A stretch of 64,000 nucleotides of DNA from Vibrio nigripulchritudo ATCC 27043 (lineage in GTDB: Bacteria > Pseudomonadota > Gammaproteobacteria > Enterobacterales > Vibrionaceae), in the NCBI RefSeq assembly GCF_000222685.1, contig NZ_AFWJ01000101.1, positions 1-64,000 of the forward strand, written 5' to 3'. This document shows, one piece after another, positions 38,276 through 47,145 of the stretch. The number at the start of each line of letters is the position of its first letter. Within the stretch, counting starts at the first letter, position 1. The notes beneath the pieces are model-generated. The model had not been told where the DNA came from and made no database searches. It saw only the letters and a list, made by a program, of their open reading frames with translations. A program made the translations under genes and the position numbers.

Positions 38276-38911
38276 ATGAAAAAATGGTTTGTCGTCGCAA
38301 TGACATCGCTGTTAGCGTCATGCGCATTTTCACCCATTTATGACGGTAAAGACACGTACCCAGGCAGCCGCTTTATGCTGATGGATACACCGCGTCATAC
38401 AATGGACTTCTTTGTAGAAAGTTTGACTGAAGAGTTGATCCTTTCTAACACGAGTGTTTCAGCGCGCTCACCCATTGCAATCACATCTTTTGTTGATTTG
38501 CAGAATATGGATACCACTAACTGGCTGGGTAACTCAGTATCTGAAGGGTTTATCCATCAGTTCCAGCGCCGTGGATTTAAGGTGGTTGACTTTAAAACTA
38601 CCGGCTCGATTCGTGTAACGCAGGAAGGCGACTTTGCTTTCAGCCGTGACTGGAAAGAGCTGGCACGCGAGCAAGACGTGAAATACGTTCTGACGGGAAC
38701 GATGCTGCGTCAGGAAGGCGGTGTATTGGTCAATGCCCGAGTGGTAGGGATGCAAACACGTATTGTAGTCGCAACGGCACAAGGCTTCTTGCCGGCAGAC
38801 CGAATTGGTCGAGACCTTGAAACTCTGCGAAGCATTCGAACTCAGGACGGTGTGATCATTCGCTCTGATCCAGAGATGAAAACGCAGAACACAATTATCC
38901 TACGTCCATAG
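38276..38911 (+). CDS. flgO: Flagellar H-ring lipoprotein FlgO
   Basis: 211 aa with the second in-frame ATG (38276) as start. GGAG (38263-38266) is 9 bp before it but abuts the first ATG. The lipobox LASC gives an outer-membrane lipoprotein. The FlgO domain is seen in PIAITSFVDLQNMDTTNWLGNSVSEGFIHQFQRRGFKVVDFK. In vibrios it contributes to the outer part of the H-ring basal disk and to motility. It is followed closely by flgP. Confidence 0.92.
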   Translation: MKKWFVVAMTSLLASCAFSPIYDGKDTYPGSRFMLMDTPRHTMDFFVESLTEELILSNTSVSARSPIAITSFVDLQNMDTTNWLGNSVSEGFIHQFQRRGFKVVDFKTTGSIRVTQEGDFAFSRDWKELAREQDVKYVLTGTMLRQEGGVLVNARVVGMQTRIVVATAQGFLPADRIGRDLETLRSIRTQDGVIIRSDPEMKTQNTIILRP

Positions 38912-38943
38912 AATAGCCCGAAGCAGAGATTAAGGTGAGAGAG

Positions 38944-39372
38944 ATGAAAAAGTTACTTTTATTGATTACCGCGCTGGTGGCAGTAGGTTGCCAGCCAATT
39001 AATAACCGCGGCGAGAATGTCTTAGTTGCGGTCGGATACGCCAGCATCAGTGAACAAAGAGGGCGTACCGCTGAAGAAAAACAAGTTCGTGCACTTCGCG
39101 CATCAAAAGTGGATGCTTACCGTGAGTTGGCGGAGCAAGTTTATGGTTTACGAGTCAGTGCCCGTTCGGATCTAGAAGATCAACGCTTAGGTACTGAATA
39201 CGCGTCAGGTGCAGTTGATGGTGTGATCCGTGGTGCTGAAGTGGTGAGAACCTATGCCGTCGGCGATAACTATGTGACCGAGCTTAAGCTAGATATCGAT
39301 AAGATGGATAAGCTGCGCGAGTATGGTGATGTTCAGCAAGTGCCTGTTAAGAAGAAATCGACCCTGTTCTAA
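38944..39372 (+). CDS. flgP: Flagellar basal-disk lipoprotein FlgP
   Basis: 142 aa, lipobox VGC. ATG 38944 is preferred over the GTG at 38935, because AAGGTGAG in front of it is the ribosome-binding site. The sequence KVDAYRELAEQVYGLRVSARSDLEDQRLG is typical of FlgP, an outer-membrane-associated lipoprotein of the sheathed flagellum required for motility. It is cotranscribed with flgO. Confidence 0.92.
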   Translation: MKKLLLLITALVAVGCQPINNRGENVLVAVGYASISEQRGRTAEEKQVRALRASKVDAYRELAEQVYGLRVSARSDLEDQRLGTEYASGAVDGVIRGAEVVRTYAVGDNYVTELKLDIDKMDKLREYGDVQQVPVKKKSTLF

Positions 39373-39439
39373 TTGAACCGAACCTATCCGGTATTCTCTT
39401 CAACGGTTTCTTTATAAAGTTAAAGTGCTCAATAAATCG

Positions 39440-39472
39440 AAAGCGGCAACCAAGTGGTTGCCGCTTTTTTGA
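39440..39472. terminator. Terminator between flgP and flgN
   Basis: Stem AAGCGGCAACCA/TGGTTGCCGCTT followed by T6, between convergent genes. Confidence 0.88.
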
Positions 39473-39507
39473 TTCTTAAAAACGAATTCGATCTAGATTG
39501 AGTTTCT

Positions 39508-39933
39508 TTAAGCTTTGATATTTGTGCCTAAGGTCGAAACGGTTTGAGTTTGCCCGCCCGCGTTATAGGTCATGCCAATTTTGCTTCGACTTTGTTGCAT
39601 CAGGTTGTGCAGTTTATTAAAACTTAACTGAGCGCGCTGCAGTGCTTCACCGTTGATCTCGTTCATTTGCTGGCACTCTGCCACCAAAGATTGGATCTGA
39701 CTGACTTTATTTTCAAAATCATTATTGGTTTTGAGTTGATCGATGTCGGAATGCTCTCCGATCCTTTGATCTGTCTGCTGAAGTTGGTTGATAAGATCGA
39801 GTTTGTTCTTCGCCAGAGATTCAATGTCTTTAGAGACACGGTTGGCGATTGCGACTTTTTCCTGCTCTAACAAGTCCGAAAGGGATTGAGCATTCTGGAT
39901 TTGGTATTCAAGTAGACTGATTAATGTTGCCAT
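39508..39933 (-). CDS. flgN: Flagellar export chaperone FlgN
   Basis: 141 aa, almost entirely alpha-helical coiled-coil with a variable C-terminus, the usual FlgN form. It keeps FlgK and FlgL export-competent in the cytoplasm. Identity rests on length, helical pattern and position directly after flgM. Confidence 0.88.
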   Translation of the reverse strand: MATLISLLEYQIQNAQSLSDLLEQEKVAIANRVSKDIESLAKNKLDLINQLQQTDQRIGEHSDIDQLKTNNDFENKVSQIQSLVAECQQMNEINGEALQRAQLSFNKLHNLMQQSRSKIGMTYNAGGQTQTVSTLGTNIKA

Positions 39934-39968
39934 AGATTTCGGAGTGAAAAAAAGCTGGACTGCAGCTA

Positions 39969-40280
39969 TTACAGTCCAGCTAGTTCATCTTCAAACTTCA
40001 CCATGTTTTCTGCCAGCTTCTCAGGATCTACAGTGTAGGATCCGTTTGCTATTGCCTCTTTAATAGCAGCAACTTTCGCGCTATCAAAGCTCGGCTCGGC
40101 AGCCATAGACTGGTGAAGTTGACCGATCGCTTTGCCTTCTTGGCTTAGCGAGACGGCATCTTTGCCGCCTTTAGGTTCGGCGACAGAATCAGAACGCGAC
40201 GTAGCGCTTGAATCTGTACGGGTTTGAGTGCGGCTGGTTGCCACATTCTGCCCGGACCTTAATTGATCAATGCTTGCCAT
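39969..40280 (-). CDS. flgM: Anti-sigma-28 factor FlgM
   Basis: 103 aa. The N-terminus is Ser/Thr/Gln-rich and disordered, suited to export. The C-terminal SFDSAKVAAIKEAIANGSYTVDPEKLAENMVKFEDEL is the FliA-binding motif. FlgM holds sigma-28 inactive until the hook is finished and FlgM is secreted. It is preceded by a clear sigma-28 promoter, so it is under feedback by its own target. Confidence 0.94.
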   Translation of the reverse strand: MASIDQLRSGQNVATSRTQTRTDSSATSRSDSVAEPKGGKDAVSLSQEGKAIGQLHQSMAAEPSFDSAKVAAIKEAIANGSYTVDPEKLAENMVKFEDELAGL

Positions 40281-40323
40281 AGTTTGAGCCTTATTCGCAA
40301 ATGAAAGAGAACCTGTACAAATG

Positions 40324-40350
40324 GTATCGACACCCGTTTGGAAAACTTTA
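40324..40350 (-). promoter_or_regulatory. Sigma-28 (FliA) promoter of flgM
   Basis: Minus strand: TAAAGTTT (40343-40350), exactly 11 bp, GTCGATAC (40324-40331), against the consensus TAAAGTTT-N11-GCCGATAA. It lies about 44 bp before the flgM ATG. Confidence 0.82.
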
Positions 40351-40401
40351 ACTAATTTTTTCTCAAAAGATCGACTTTTTTCATTTTCCGCTTTGTACAG
40401 A

Positions 40402-41121
40402 TCAAAACGTAACGGTTACTTCTGCAATTCCAGTTACTATAGCACTAATTATACGATTTGATTTGGTATTTTTCACCCTCACTTCCTCGCCTTGTGCTCC
40501 GTCGGAAAGGGATTTGCCTTTGGTTGTGATCACCAGTCCGTCTTTAACCGCTTTAATTACAACGGTTTCATTTCTGCACACCACACAAATGTCGCCTCTT
40601 TCTATTACTTCTCCCTGGCGTATATTTTTCTTGAGTTTTGCACCGGCGACTTGATCCAGTTGATTGAAACCGAATCGACGATAAGCACGTTGTTCGACAA
40701 AACTTATGCTAATATCTGATTTATTAACAAGTTCACCTCTGGCTAGTGGACGAAGGGCAGTGACCAATGGTCGCATCAACGAAATGCGCACCGGAACGTA
40801 GACTCGCCAGTTGTCTTCTGCACATTCAACTAATACAGTTATGTTGGTGGTTGAGCGTGAGTTAGAGGGGGAAGAGGTCACCAAAGGTGATGGACAGGTC
40901 GTCGCTTTAATACGGGAGTCCAGGTTAGCTGCGTGCAGCTCCAACTTGTCCGATGAGGCGGTCTTTAATGTCGCTTTTACGTGTGCTTCGGCGGCGTTTT
41001 GGATATCCTTGATCTGTTGCTCAGTAGCAGCGGAACAATATAGGCTAAAGAAAGTTAAACAAAAGCCGATACTTTTCCCAAACTTTTTGCAGAAAGCTCT
41101 ACACTTAGATATAGATTGCAT
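40402..41121 (-). CDS. flgA: Flagellar P-ring assembly chaperone FlgA
   Basis: 239 aa with a signal peptide (about 1-32). The C-terminal SAF-like domain is visible: RPLARGELVNKSDISISFVEQRAY and the KKNIRQGEVIERGDICVV segment. It assists FlgI polymerisation into the periplasmic P-ring. It is upstream of flgM on the same strand, with a 120-bp gap holding the flgM promoter, and divergent from cheV. Confidence 0.93.
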   Translation of the reverse strand: MQSISKCRAFCKKFGKSIGFCLTFFSLYCSAATEQQIKDIQNAAEAHVKATLKTASSDKLELHAANLDSRIKATTCPSPLVTSSPSNSRSTTNITVLVECAEDNWRVYVPVRISLMRPLVTALRPLARGELVNKSDISISFVEQRAYRRFGFNQLDQVAGAKLKKNIRQGEVIERGDICVVCRNETVVIKAVKDGLVITTKGKSLSDGAQGEEVRVKNTKSNRIISAIVTGIAEVTVTF

Positions 41122-41222
41122 ACTGAGAATTACCTTATAATACGCTATTTTGTATGTAATGATCTTGGTTGTCAGATTTTCATTATACTTTACTAGAAAA
41201 TGCTTGAGATGGAGATGCGCTT

Positions 41223-42149
41223 ATGACGGGTATTCTTGATTCGGTGAATCAACGCACACAACTCGTCGGTCAAAACCGATTAGAGCTTTTAACGTTTCGT
41301 CTAATGGGACGTCAACGTTACGGCATAAATGTATTCAAAGTAAAAGAAGTTCTCCAGTGTCCCAAGCTGACGTCGATGCCTAACTTACACCCTTTGGTGA
41401 AAGGTGTCGCGCATATTCGCGGACAAACCGTGTCTGTTATTGATCTAAGCTTGGCTACCGGGGGGCGTCCAACTACAGATCTCGACAAGTGCTTCGTGGT
41501 GATCTCTGAATTCAACCGAACCATTCAGGCGTTCCTGGTCAGTTCTGTTGAAAGGATCATTAACATGCACTGGGAATCGATCCTTCCACCGCCAGATGGT
41601 GCGGGTAAAGCTAACTATCTGACCGCTGTTACTAATATAGACAACGAGTTGGTTGAAATTCTCGACGTAGAAAAGATTTTGGCTGAAATTTCTCCTATTG
41701 ATGAAACCATGAGTGAGGACATCAAAGAGGAAATCGCTAACATACAAGAAGAGAAAGAAATCGTTCGTCGTATTCTTATTGCGGATGACTCAACGGTTGC
41801 ACGTAAGCAGGTTCAACGTGCGATTGAAGGGCTTGGCTTTGAAGCTATTGCCGTGAAAGACGGTAAAGAAGCTTATGAGAAATTGGTTGAGATGGCGTCA
41901 GAAGGCAGCATCTACGAACAAATTTCACTGGTTATCTCTGATATCGAAATGCCAGAAATGGACGGCTATACGCTTACCGCGGAAATCCGTCGTCATAATG
42001 ATCTTAAAGATCTTCACGTGATTCTTCATACCTCCTTGAGTGGTGTGTTCAACCAGGCAATGGTTGAGCGTGTTGGAGCAAACGAATTCATTGCGAAGTT
42101 TAACCCAGATGAGTTAGGCTCAGCGGTTAAAGCAGCGGTATCTGGTTAA
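41223..42149 (+). CDS. cheV: Chemotaxis coupling/receiver protein CheV
   Basis: 308 aa. The CheW-like coupling domain (about 15-160; LLTFRLMGRQRYGINVFKVKEVLQCPKLTSMP) is fused to a receiver domain (about 178-305) with acidic DD, phospho-Asp in VISDIEMPEMDGY and the conserved Lys in FIAKFNPDEL. It links chemoreceptors to CheA and may buffer phosphate. It is followed 10 bp later by cheR. Confidence 0.95.
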   Translation: MTGILDSVNQRTQLVGQNRLELLTFRLMGRQRYGINVFKVKEVLQCPKLTSMPNLHPLVKGVAHIRGQTVSVIDLSLATGGRPTTDLDKCFVVISEFNRTIQAFLVSSVERIINMHWESILPPPDGAGKANYLTAVTNIDNELVEILDVEKILAEISPIDETMSEDIKEEIANIQEEKEIVRRILIADDSTVARKQVQRAIEGLGFEAIAVKDGKEAYEKLVEMASEGSIYEQISLVISDIEMPEMDGYTLTAEIRRHNDLKDLHVILHTSLSGVFNQAMVERVGANEFIAKFNPDELGSAVKAAVSG

Positions 42150-42159
42150 AGAGAACTGA

Positions 42160-42987
42160 ATGACAGCTATAACTATAAGCGATCAAGAGTATCGCGATTT
42201 CAGCCGTTTTCTAGAATCCCAGTGTGGGATCGTTCTGGGAGACAGTAAGCAGTATTTGGTCAGAAGTCGATTGAGTCCTCTGGTTAGCAAATTCAATGTT
42301 TCATCGCTATCTGACTTGTTAAAAGATGTCATTACAGGGCGAAACCGTGAGCTTCGAGTTGCTGCGGTAGATGCGATGACAACCAACGAAACACTATGGT
42401 TTCGCGACAATTACCCGTTTTCGGTATTGTCTGAAAAGCTGTTGCCGGAAGTGGCGGCAAACAAGCGCCCAATTAAGATTTGGTCTGCCGCAAGTTCTTC
42501 TGGACAGGAGCCTTACTCCATTGCGATGACCATTTTGGAAACACAATCCAAAAAACCAGGCATGTTGCCTAATGTCTCTATTACAGCAACAGACATTTCT
42601 TCTAGCATGCTAGACATGTGTAAAGCTGGTGTGTACGACAACCTGGCACTGGGTCGTGGCTTGTCTCCTGAGCGTCGAAAAATGTTCTTTGAAGACGCGG
42701 GCGACAGCAAAATGAAGGTGAAGGACAATGTTAAGCGCATGGTTAACTTCCGCCCTCAGAACCTAATGGATAGCTACTCGCTTCTGGGTAAGTTCGACAT
42801 CATTTTCTGCCGTAACGTTTTGATTTACTTCTCACCAGATATGAAATCAAAAGTGCTTAACCAGATGGCAGGGTGTCTAAACCCAGGTGGTTACCTACTA
42901 TTGGGGGCTTCGGAATCGCTGACCGGTCTTACTGATCGATTCGATATGGTTCGTTGTAACCCTGGTATTATTTACAAGCTCAAGTAA
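42160..42987 (+). CDS. cheR: Chemoreceptor methyltransferase CheR
   Basis: 275 aa SAM-dependent glutamate methyltransferase for MCPs. The N-terminal helical domain is followed by the SAM loop IKIWSAASSSGQEPYSIAMTI and the FDIIFCRNVLIYF motif. It is coupled to cheV and closed by a terminator at 43008-43036, which separates it from the flgB operon. Confidence 0.95.
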   Translation: MTAITISDQEYRDFSRFLESQCGIVLGDSKQYLVRSRLSPLVSKFNVSSLSDLLKDVITGRNRELRVAAVDAMTTNETLWFRDNYPFSVLSEKLLPEVAANKRPIKIWSAASSSGQEPYSIAMTILETQSKKPGMLPNVSITATDISSSMLDMCKAGVYDNLALGRGLSPERRKMFFEDAGDSKMKVKDNVKRMVNFRPQNLMDSYSLLGKFDIIFCRNVLIYFSPDMKSKVLNQMAGCLNPGGYLLLGASESLTGLTDRFDMVRCNPGIIYKLK

Positions 42988-43007
42988 TCGCATTTTATGC
43001 TTTATCT

Positions 43008-43036
43008 AGCCCGGCAATTTTTGCCGGGCTTTTTAT
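43008..43036 (+). terminator. Terminator after cheR
   Basis: Stem AGCCCGGCA/TGCCGGGCT followed by T5. The 200 bp beyond it carry no coding frame I accept. Confidence 0.88.
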
Positions 43037-43256
43037 TGCCACATCTCTTCTTCAACTCGCCATAGCTGACTAAATCTGGCGATAGGTATACACTCACTAA
43101 TGACATTCCAAATATTTTGAACCCTGAGATCGCAAGATCAGACGGGATCTTCCAAAGAAATACGTAGTGTATATCCACTGTTTGCACATCCTTTGGCTTA
43201 ATATTTGCTTGTATTACAGCTGTGATTTTATTTTCTTTAGGCTTCCAGAAAAAACT

Positions 43257-43272
43257 TGGCATGCAGATTGCA
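43257..43272 (+). promoter_or_regulatory. Sigma-54 promoter of flgBCDE
   Basis: TGGCAT-N5-TTGCA with GG-N10-GC spacing, 44 bp before flgB. This is a near-consensus -24/-12 element, as expected for FlrC-activated class III genes. Confidence 0.9.
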
Positions 43273-43315
43273 AATTGATTCACAGGTAAGTCAGTTCTTT
43301 TGGTAGAGGCAAGAT

Positions 43316-43711
43316 ATGACTATTTCGTTTGATAAAGCTTTGGGTATCCACCAACACACGGTCGGGCTACGTGAGCGCAATGCTGAAGTGATTTCCACTA
43401 ACATTGCACAAGCGAATACCCCGGGTTTTAAAGCGAAGGGCATGGATTTCGACAAGGCGCTTAAAGCGGCAAAGTCGGGGGCAAGCTTTGGTCTTTCTCG
43501 TACGGACGATCGGCATATTAATGCCACTACCAATATTGCTGGGGACACTTTATACCGATTACCAACACAGCCGGACACGGGTGACGGTAATACTGTTGAT
43601 GTCGATTTGGAGCGTAACCTGTTTATGCAAAACCAAATCCGCCATCAAGCTTCGCTGGATTTCTTAGGCAGTAAGTTTAAGAACCTAACTAAAGCCTTAA
43701 AAGGGGAGTAA
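43316..43711 (+). CDS. flgB: Flagellar proximal rod protein FlgB
   Basis: 131 aa. The N-terminal rod-protein motif (RERNAEVISTNIAQANTPGFKAKGMDF) and C-terminal heptad helix are typical. It is the first gene of the rod-hook operon behind a sigma-54 promoter, and 4 bp separate it from flgC. Confidence 0.96.
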   Translation: MTISFDKALGIHQHTVGLRERNAEVISTNIAQANTPGFKAKGMDFDKALKAAKSGASFGLSRTDDRHINATTNIAGDTLYRLPTQPDTGDGNTVDVDLERNLFMQNQIRHQASLDFLGSKFKNLTKALKGE

Positions 43712-43715
43712 GTAG

Positions 43716-44132
43716 ATGAGCTTATTTAATGTATTCAATGTGACTGGGTCTGCCATGAGCGCTGAGTCGGTTCGTCTAAATACCACCTCTAGCAACCTGG
43801 CAAACGCGAACAGTGTAAGTAGCTCTGCGGAAGAAACTTACAAAGCTCGCCACGCTGTGTTTGGGGCGGAGTTAAGCAAGGCTAAGTATAATCGCGACCA
43901 CAATGTTCCAGTGAAAGTAATGGGTATCATCGAGAGTGATAAACCACTCGATGCGGAGTACAACCCAGAACATCCAATGGCGAATGATGAAGGTTATATC
44001 TTCAAATCAAACGTTAATGTGATGGAAGAAATGGCGAACATGATTTCTGCTTCTCGTGCATACCAAACGAATGTGCAAGTAGCAGATGCAAGCAAACAAA
44101 TGCTGCTGCGTACGCTGCAGATGGGTCAATAG
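43716..44132 (+). CDS. flgC: Flagellar proximal rod protein FlgC
   Basis: 138 aa. N-terminal LNTTSSNLANANSVSSSAEETYKARH and C-terminal NVMEEMANMISASRAYQTNVQVADASKQMLL are the paired rod-protein signatures. It is within the flgB operon. Confidence 0.96.
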   Translation: MSLFNVFNVTGSAMSAESVRLNTTSSNLANANSVSSSAEETYKARHAVFGAELSKAKYNRDHNVPVKVMGIIESDKPLDAEYNPEHPMANDEGYIFKSNVNVMEEMANMISASRAYQTNVQVADASKQMLLRTLQMGQ

Positions 44133-44150
44133 GGATAAGGAGGTAACGTA

Positions 44151-44858
44151 ATGGCCGGAATCAACAATGTTGGTCAGAGCGGCTTGTCCTATGTTGATCA
44201 GCTTAAAACCCTGCAAGAGCAGAACAAGCCTGAGAAAACAACGGGGCAAAATGATCTTAAACAAGAAGATTTTCTCTCGTTGCTGACCAAGCAGTTAGCT
44301 CAACAGGATCCTTTTAAGCCGGTCAGCAATGACCAGATGATTGCGCAAATGGCTTCATTTGCGACCGTCGACGGCATCGGGAAAATGAACAATCAATTTG
44401 AAAGTCTTAACTCTTCAATGACGTCTAACCAAGCGCTTCAAGCTTCGTCTTTGGTTGGTCGTGATGTTCTGGTACCAGGTGCCGCAGGCATGAAACCTGA
44501 CAACGCTGGCATGTCTGCCATGGTCAAGGTCCCTCAAGCGCTGGATAACTTGTTTGTCCGCATTGAGAACGCACAAGGTCAACTTGTTCGCACCCTTGAC
44601 GTAGGCGCAAAACCTGCTGGTGATGCCAAGGTGGAGTGGGACGGATTAGATGAAAACGGTAACCCATTGCCGGGTGGCAAATACGCCGTGAAAGCGGGTG
44701 GTTTGCTGGATGGAGAAACGCGTGAGTTTGAAGTATCTACTTACGCTAACGTGAACAGCGTGCTCCTGGGCAAAGGTGATGGGAATGTACTGCTCAATCT
44801 GGCTGGCTTTGAATCGCCAGTTCGACTAGCTGAAGTACTAGAAGTTGGAAAAGCGTAA
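44151..44858 (+). CDS. flgD: Hook cap protein FlgD
   Basis: 235 aa. The N-terminal export/cap motif is LKQEDFLSLLTKQLAQQDPFKPVSNDQMIAQMASFATVDG. The FlgD Ig/Tudor-like region is seen in VEWDGLDENGNPLPGGKYAVKAGG. It serves as scaffold for hook polymerisation. An AAGGAGG ribosome-binding site precedes the start. Confidence 0.95.
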   Translation: MAGINNVGQSGLSYVDQLKTLQEQNKPEKTTGQNDLKQEDFLSLLTKQLAQQDPFKPVSNDQMIAQMASFATVDGIGKMNNQFESLNSSMTSNQALQASSLVGRDVLVPGAAGMKPDNAGMSAMVKVPQALDNLFVRIENAQGQLVRTLDVGAKPAGDAKVEWDGLDENGNPLPGGKYAVKAGGLLDGETREFEVSTYANVNSVLLGKGDGNVLLNLAGFESPVRLAEVLEVGKA

Positions 44859-44886
44859 AAGCGCTAGCTAGATAGGAGAATTTGGA

Positions 44887-46191
44887 ATGTCTTATATTGC
44901 TCTTAGCGGGTTATCCGCTGCTCAACTGGACTTGAATACAACCAGTAACAACATTGCGAACGCCAACTCATTTGGCTTTAAAGAGTCGCGTGCCGAGTTC
45001 GGCGATGTTTACTCGAACTCAATCTTTACCAACGCGAAAACCGCGACTGGTAATGGTGCACAGGCTCACAAAGTGGCGCAACAGTTCCATGAAGGTTCAA
45101 GTATTTATACCAATAACCCGATGGATTTGCGTATCTCAGGTACGGGTTTCTTTGCAGTAGCAAAAGAACGTCTGGAGCCACTATCAAACGAGTTAACTCG
45201 TAATGGTGCGTTTCACCTAAACAAAGATAACTACATGGTAACTTCGAATGAAGAATACCTACTTGGTTATCAGGTGAACCCTGATACAGGGGAAGTCGCG
45301 TCCTATGAGCCTTCGCCTATAAACATTCCAGCAGAATTCGGCAGACCAAAACCAACAGAAAATGTTGAACTGGGTGTGAACGTGCCAGCAAACGGTGAAT
45401 TAAAAGATCCGGCTTTGTTTGATACCACGGACCCGACCACTTATAACCGTTCAACATCTTCGACCATTTATGACTCAATGGGTCAGTCTTACAAGATGAC
45501 AACGTACTACTTGAAAGATTCGAGTCAACCGAATACTTGGCACTCTTACTACACAGTGACTGACAAAGCTGGTGAAAAGCCAGTGAATGTAACTGGAGGA
45601 GACGTGACAGCACCTAACGGGCATGTCGGGCATACCATTCGCTTTAATAACGATGGTACGTTGTCGAGTATTAACAACGGTCAGAAAATCGTAACTGAAC
45701 CTCTTGGTACTGGTGCGGTTCCTATTGAACTAAATGGTGCAGACGTCAACCAACAGATTGAGATCAACCAGTTAGGAGCCACTCAGTTTGCCGCCCCGTT
45801 TGAATTGACTAAATTCAACGAAGACGGTGCTACAACGGGCTTCCTTACTAAGTTAGATTTTGATGAGTACGGCAGTATCATGGGCACTTATTCAAACGGT
45901 GAAGCGGTAACGTTAGGGCGTGTTGCGCTTGTACGTGTACCGAATGAGCAAGGTCTGGATAAGAAAGGCGGTACTCAGTGGAACTCAACTCAGCTTTCTG
46001 GTGACAAGATCTGGGGTGAATCTAACAAAGGTTCATTCGGTTCGGTATCGAGCGGTACGCTAGAGCAATCGAACATTGATATGACTCAGGAGCTGGTGGA
46101 CTTGATTTCTGCACAGCGTAACTTCCAGGCGAACTCCCGTTCTCTAGAAGTACACAACGGTCTGCAACAGAACATCCTGCAAATCCGATAG
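44887..46191 (+). CDS. flgE: Flagellar hook protein FlgE
   Basis: 434 aa. N-terminal YIALSGLSAAQLDLNTTSNNIANANSFGFKESRAEF and C-terminal QSNIDMTQELVDLISAQRNFQANSRSLEVHN are the conserved D0/D1 parts. The D2 core lies between them. It builds the extracellular hook. A hairpin without a U-tract follows at 46210-46230, before the separate flgF promoter. Confidence 0.96.
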   Translation: MSYIALSGLSAAQLDLNTTSNNIANANSFGFKESRAEFGDVYSNSIFTNAKTATGNGAQAHKVAQQFHEGSSIYTNNPMDLRISGTGFFAVAKERLEPLSNELTRNGAFHLNKDNYMVTSNEEYLLGYQVNPDTGEVASYEPSPINIPAEFGRPKPTENVELGVNVPANGELKDPALFDTTDPTTYNRSTSSTIYDSMGQSYKMTTYYLKDSSQPNTWHSYYTVTDKAGEKPVNVTGGDVTAPNGHVGHTIRFNNDGTLSSINNGQKIVTEPLGTGAVPIELNGADVNQQIEINQLGATQFAAPFELTKFNEDGATTGFLTKLDFDEYGSIMGTYSNGEAVTLGRVALVRVPNEQGLDKKGGTQWNSTQLSGDKIWGESNKGSFGSVSSGTLEQSNIDMTQELVDLISAQRNFQANSRSLEVHNGLQQNILQIR

Positions 46192-46209
46192 TATCTTCAA
46201 TCATCTGTC

Positions 46210-46230
46210 ATTGCCGCTTTGTGCGGCAAT
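46210..46230 (+). other. Hairpin between flgE and flgF
   Basis: Stem ATTGCCGC/GCGGCAAT with loop TTTGT and no T-run. It is likely an RNA-stability or partial termination element separating the flgBCDE and flgFGHIJ transcripts. Confidence 0.6.
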
Positions 46231-46324
46231 GCTTGTTCCTCTAGCAAGATCTTGTCTGATCTTATCGCTCAAACTCTCTCCAAGAAATTCATTAATTTCC
46301 TTATATATCAATTGCTTATATTTT

Positions 46325-46340
46325 TGGCATGCTAATTGCT
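46325..46340 (+). promoter_or_regulatory. Sigma-54 promoter of flgFGHIJ
   Basis: TGGCAT-N5-TTGCT, GG-N10-GC spacing, 35 bp before the flgF ATG at 46375. It splits the rod-hook genes into two transcription units. Confidence 0.9.
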
Positions 46341-46374
46341 TTTTAGCTTTCATAGACTTTTATGGGAGCACACC

Positions 46375-47124
46375 ATGGATCGTTCACTGTTTCTCGCGAT
46401 GAGCGGGGCAAAACAAAACATGCAGGCAATGCAGCTAAGAGCCAACAACCTGGCCAACGTTAGCACAACAGGTTTCCGTGCTGATCTTGCGCAGGCTCGC
46501 TCTATGCAGGCATATGGCGATGGTTTGCCATCTCGCGTATTCAGCATGACTGAGCGTCCGGGGCAAAGCTTTGCTCAGGGCAGCGTGATTACTACAGGCC
46601 GTGATCTGGATGTGACCATAGAAGGCAATGGTTGGATTGCGGTTATGGACAAAACAGGTAAGGAAGGGTTAACCCGAAACGGTAACCTGCATATCGATCA
46701 AACCGGTCTGCTTACCAACAGCTCTGGTCACCTAGTGTTAGGTGAAACCGGTGCACCAATAACCTTGCCAATTCCTATCAGCAAAGTCGAAATCGGTCGT
46801 GATGGCACTATTTCGGTTATCCCGCAGGGTGCTCCTGCCGATGCCATCGAAGTGGTTGACCGAATTAAGTTAACGGCAACCGATAACCGTTCTTTGTACA
46901 AAGATACCAATGGTCTTTTCCGCGGAAAGAATGACAACAACGAATACGAAGCTGACGCCAACATCAAGATTATGACGGGCGCGGTGGAAGGCAGTAACGT
47001 GAATGCCGTCGGTGAAATGACCAGTTTGATTGACCTTCAGCGCCAGTTTGAAATGCAGGTCAAATTGATGAGTACCGCAGAAGATATGGACAAAGCGTCC
47101 GAATCTCTTCTTCGTTCTAGCTAG
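46375..47124 (+). CDS. flgF: Flagellar proximal rod protein FlgF
   Basis: 249 aa from ATG 46375, behind TGGGAGC; the in-frame ATG at 46336 lies at or before the predicted transcription start. The product begins MDRSLFLAMSGAKQNMQAMQLRANNLANVSTTGFRADLAQ. The C-terminus EGSNVNAVGEMTSLIDLQRQFEMQVKLM is typical. It is coupled to flgG. Confidence 0.95.
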   Translation: MDRSLFLAMSGAKQNMQAMQLRANNLANVSTTGFRADLAQARSMQAYGDGLPSRVFSMTERPGQSFAQGSVITTGRDLDVTIEGNGWIAVMDKTGKEGLTRNGNLHIDQTGLLTNSSGHLVLGETGAPITLPIPISKVEIGRDGTISVIPQGAPADAIEVVDRIKLTATDNRSLYKDTNGLFRGKNDNNEYEADANIKIMTGAVEGSNVNAVGEMTSLIDLQRQFEMQVKLMSTAEDMDKASESLLRSS

Positions 47125-47145
47125 CATTTAAGTGAGGATTGAGTT

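Noticed and set aside
43002-43283. 93-codon minus-strand frame between cheR and flgB
   Set aside because: No ribosome-binding site or known domain, and it overlaps the cheR terminator and the flgB sigma-54 promoter.
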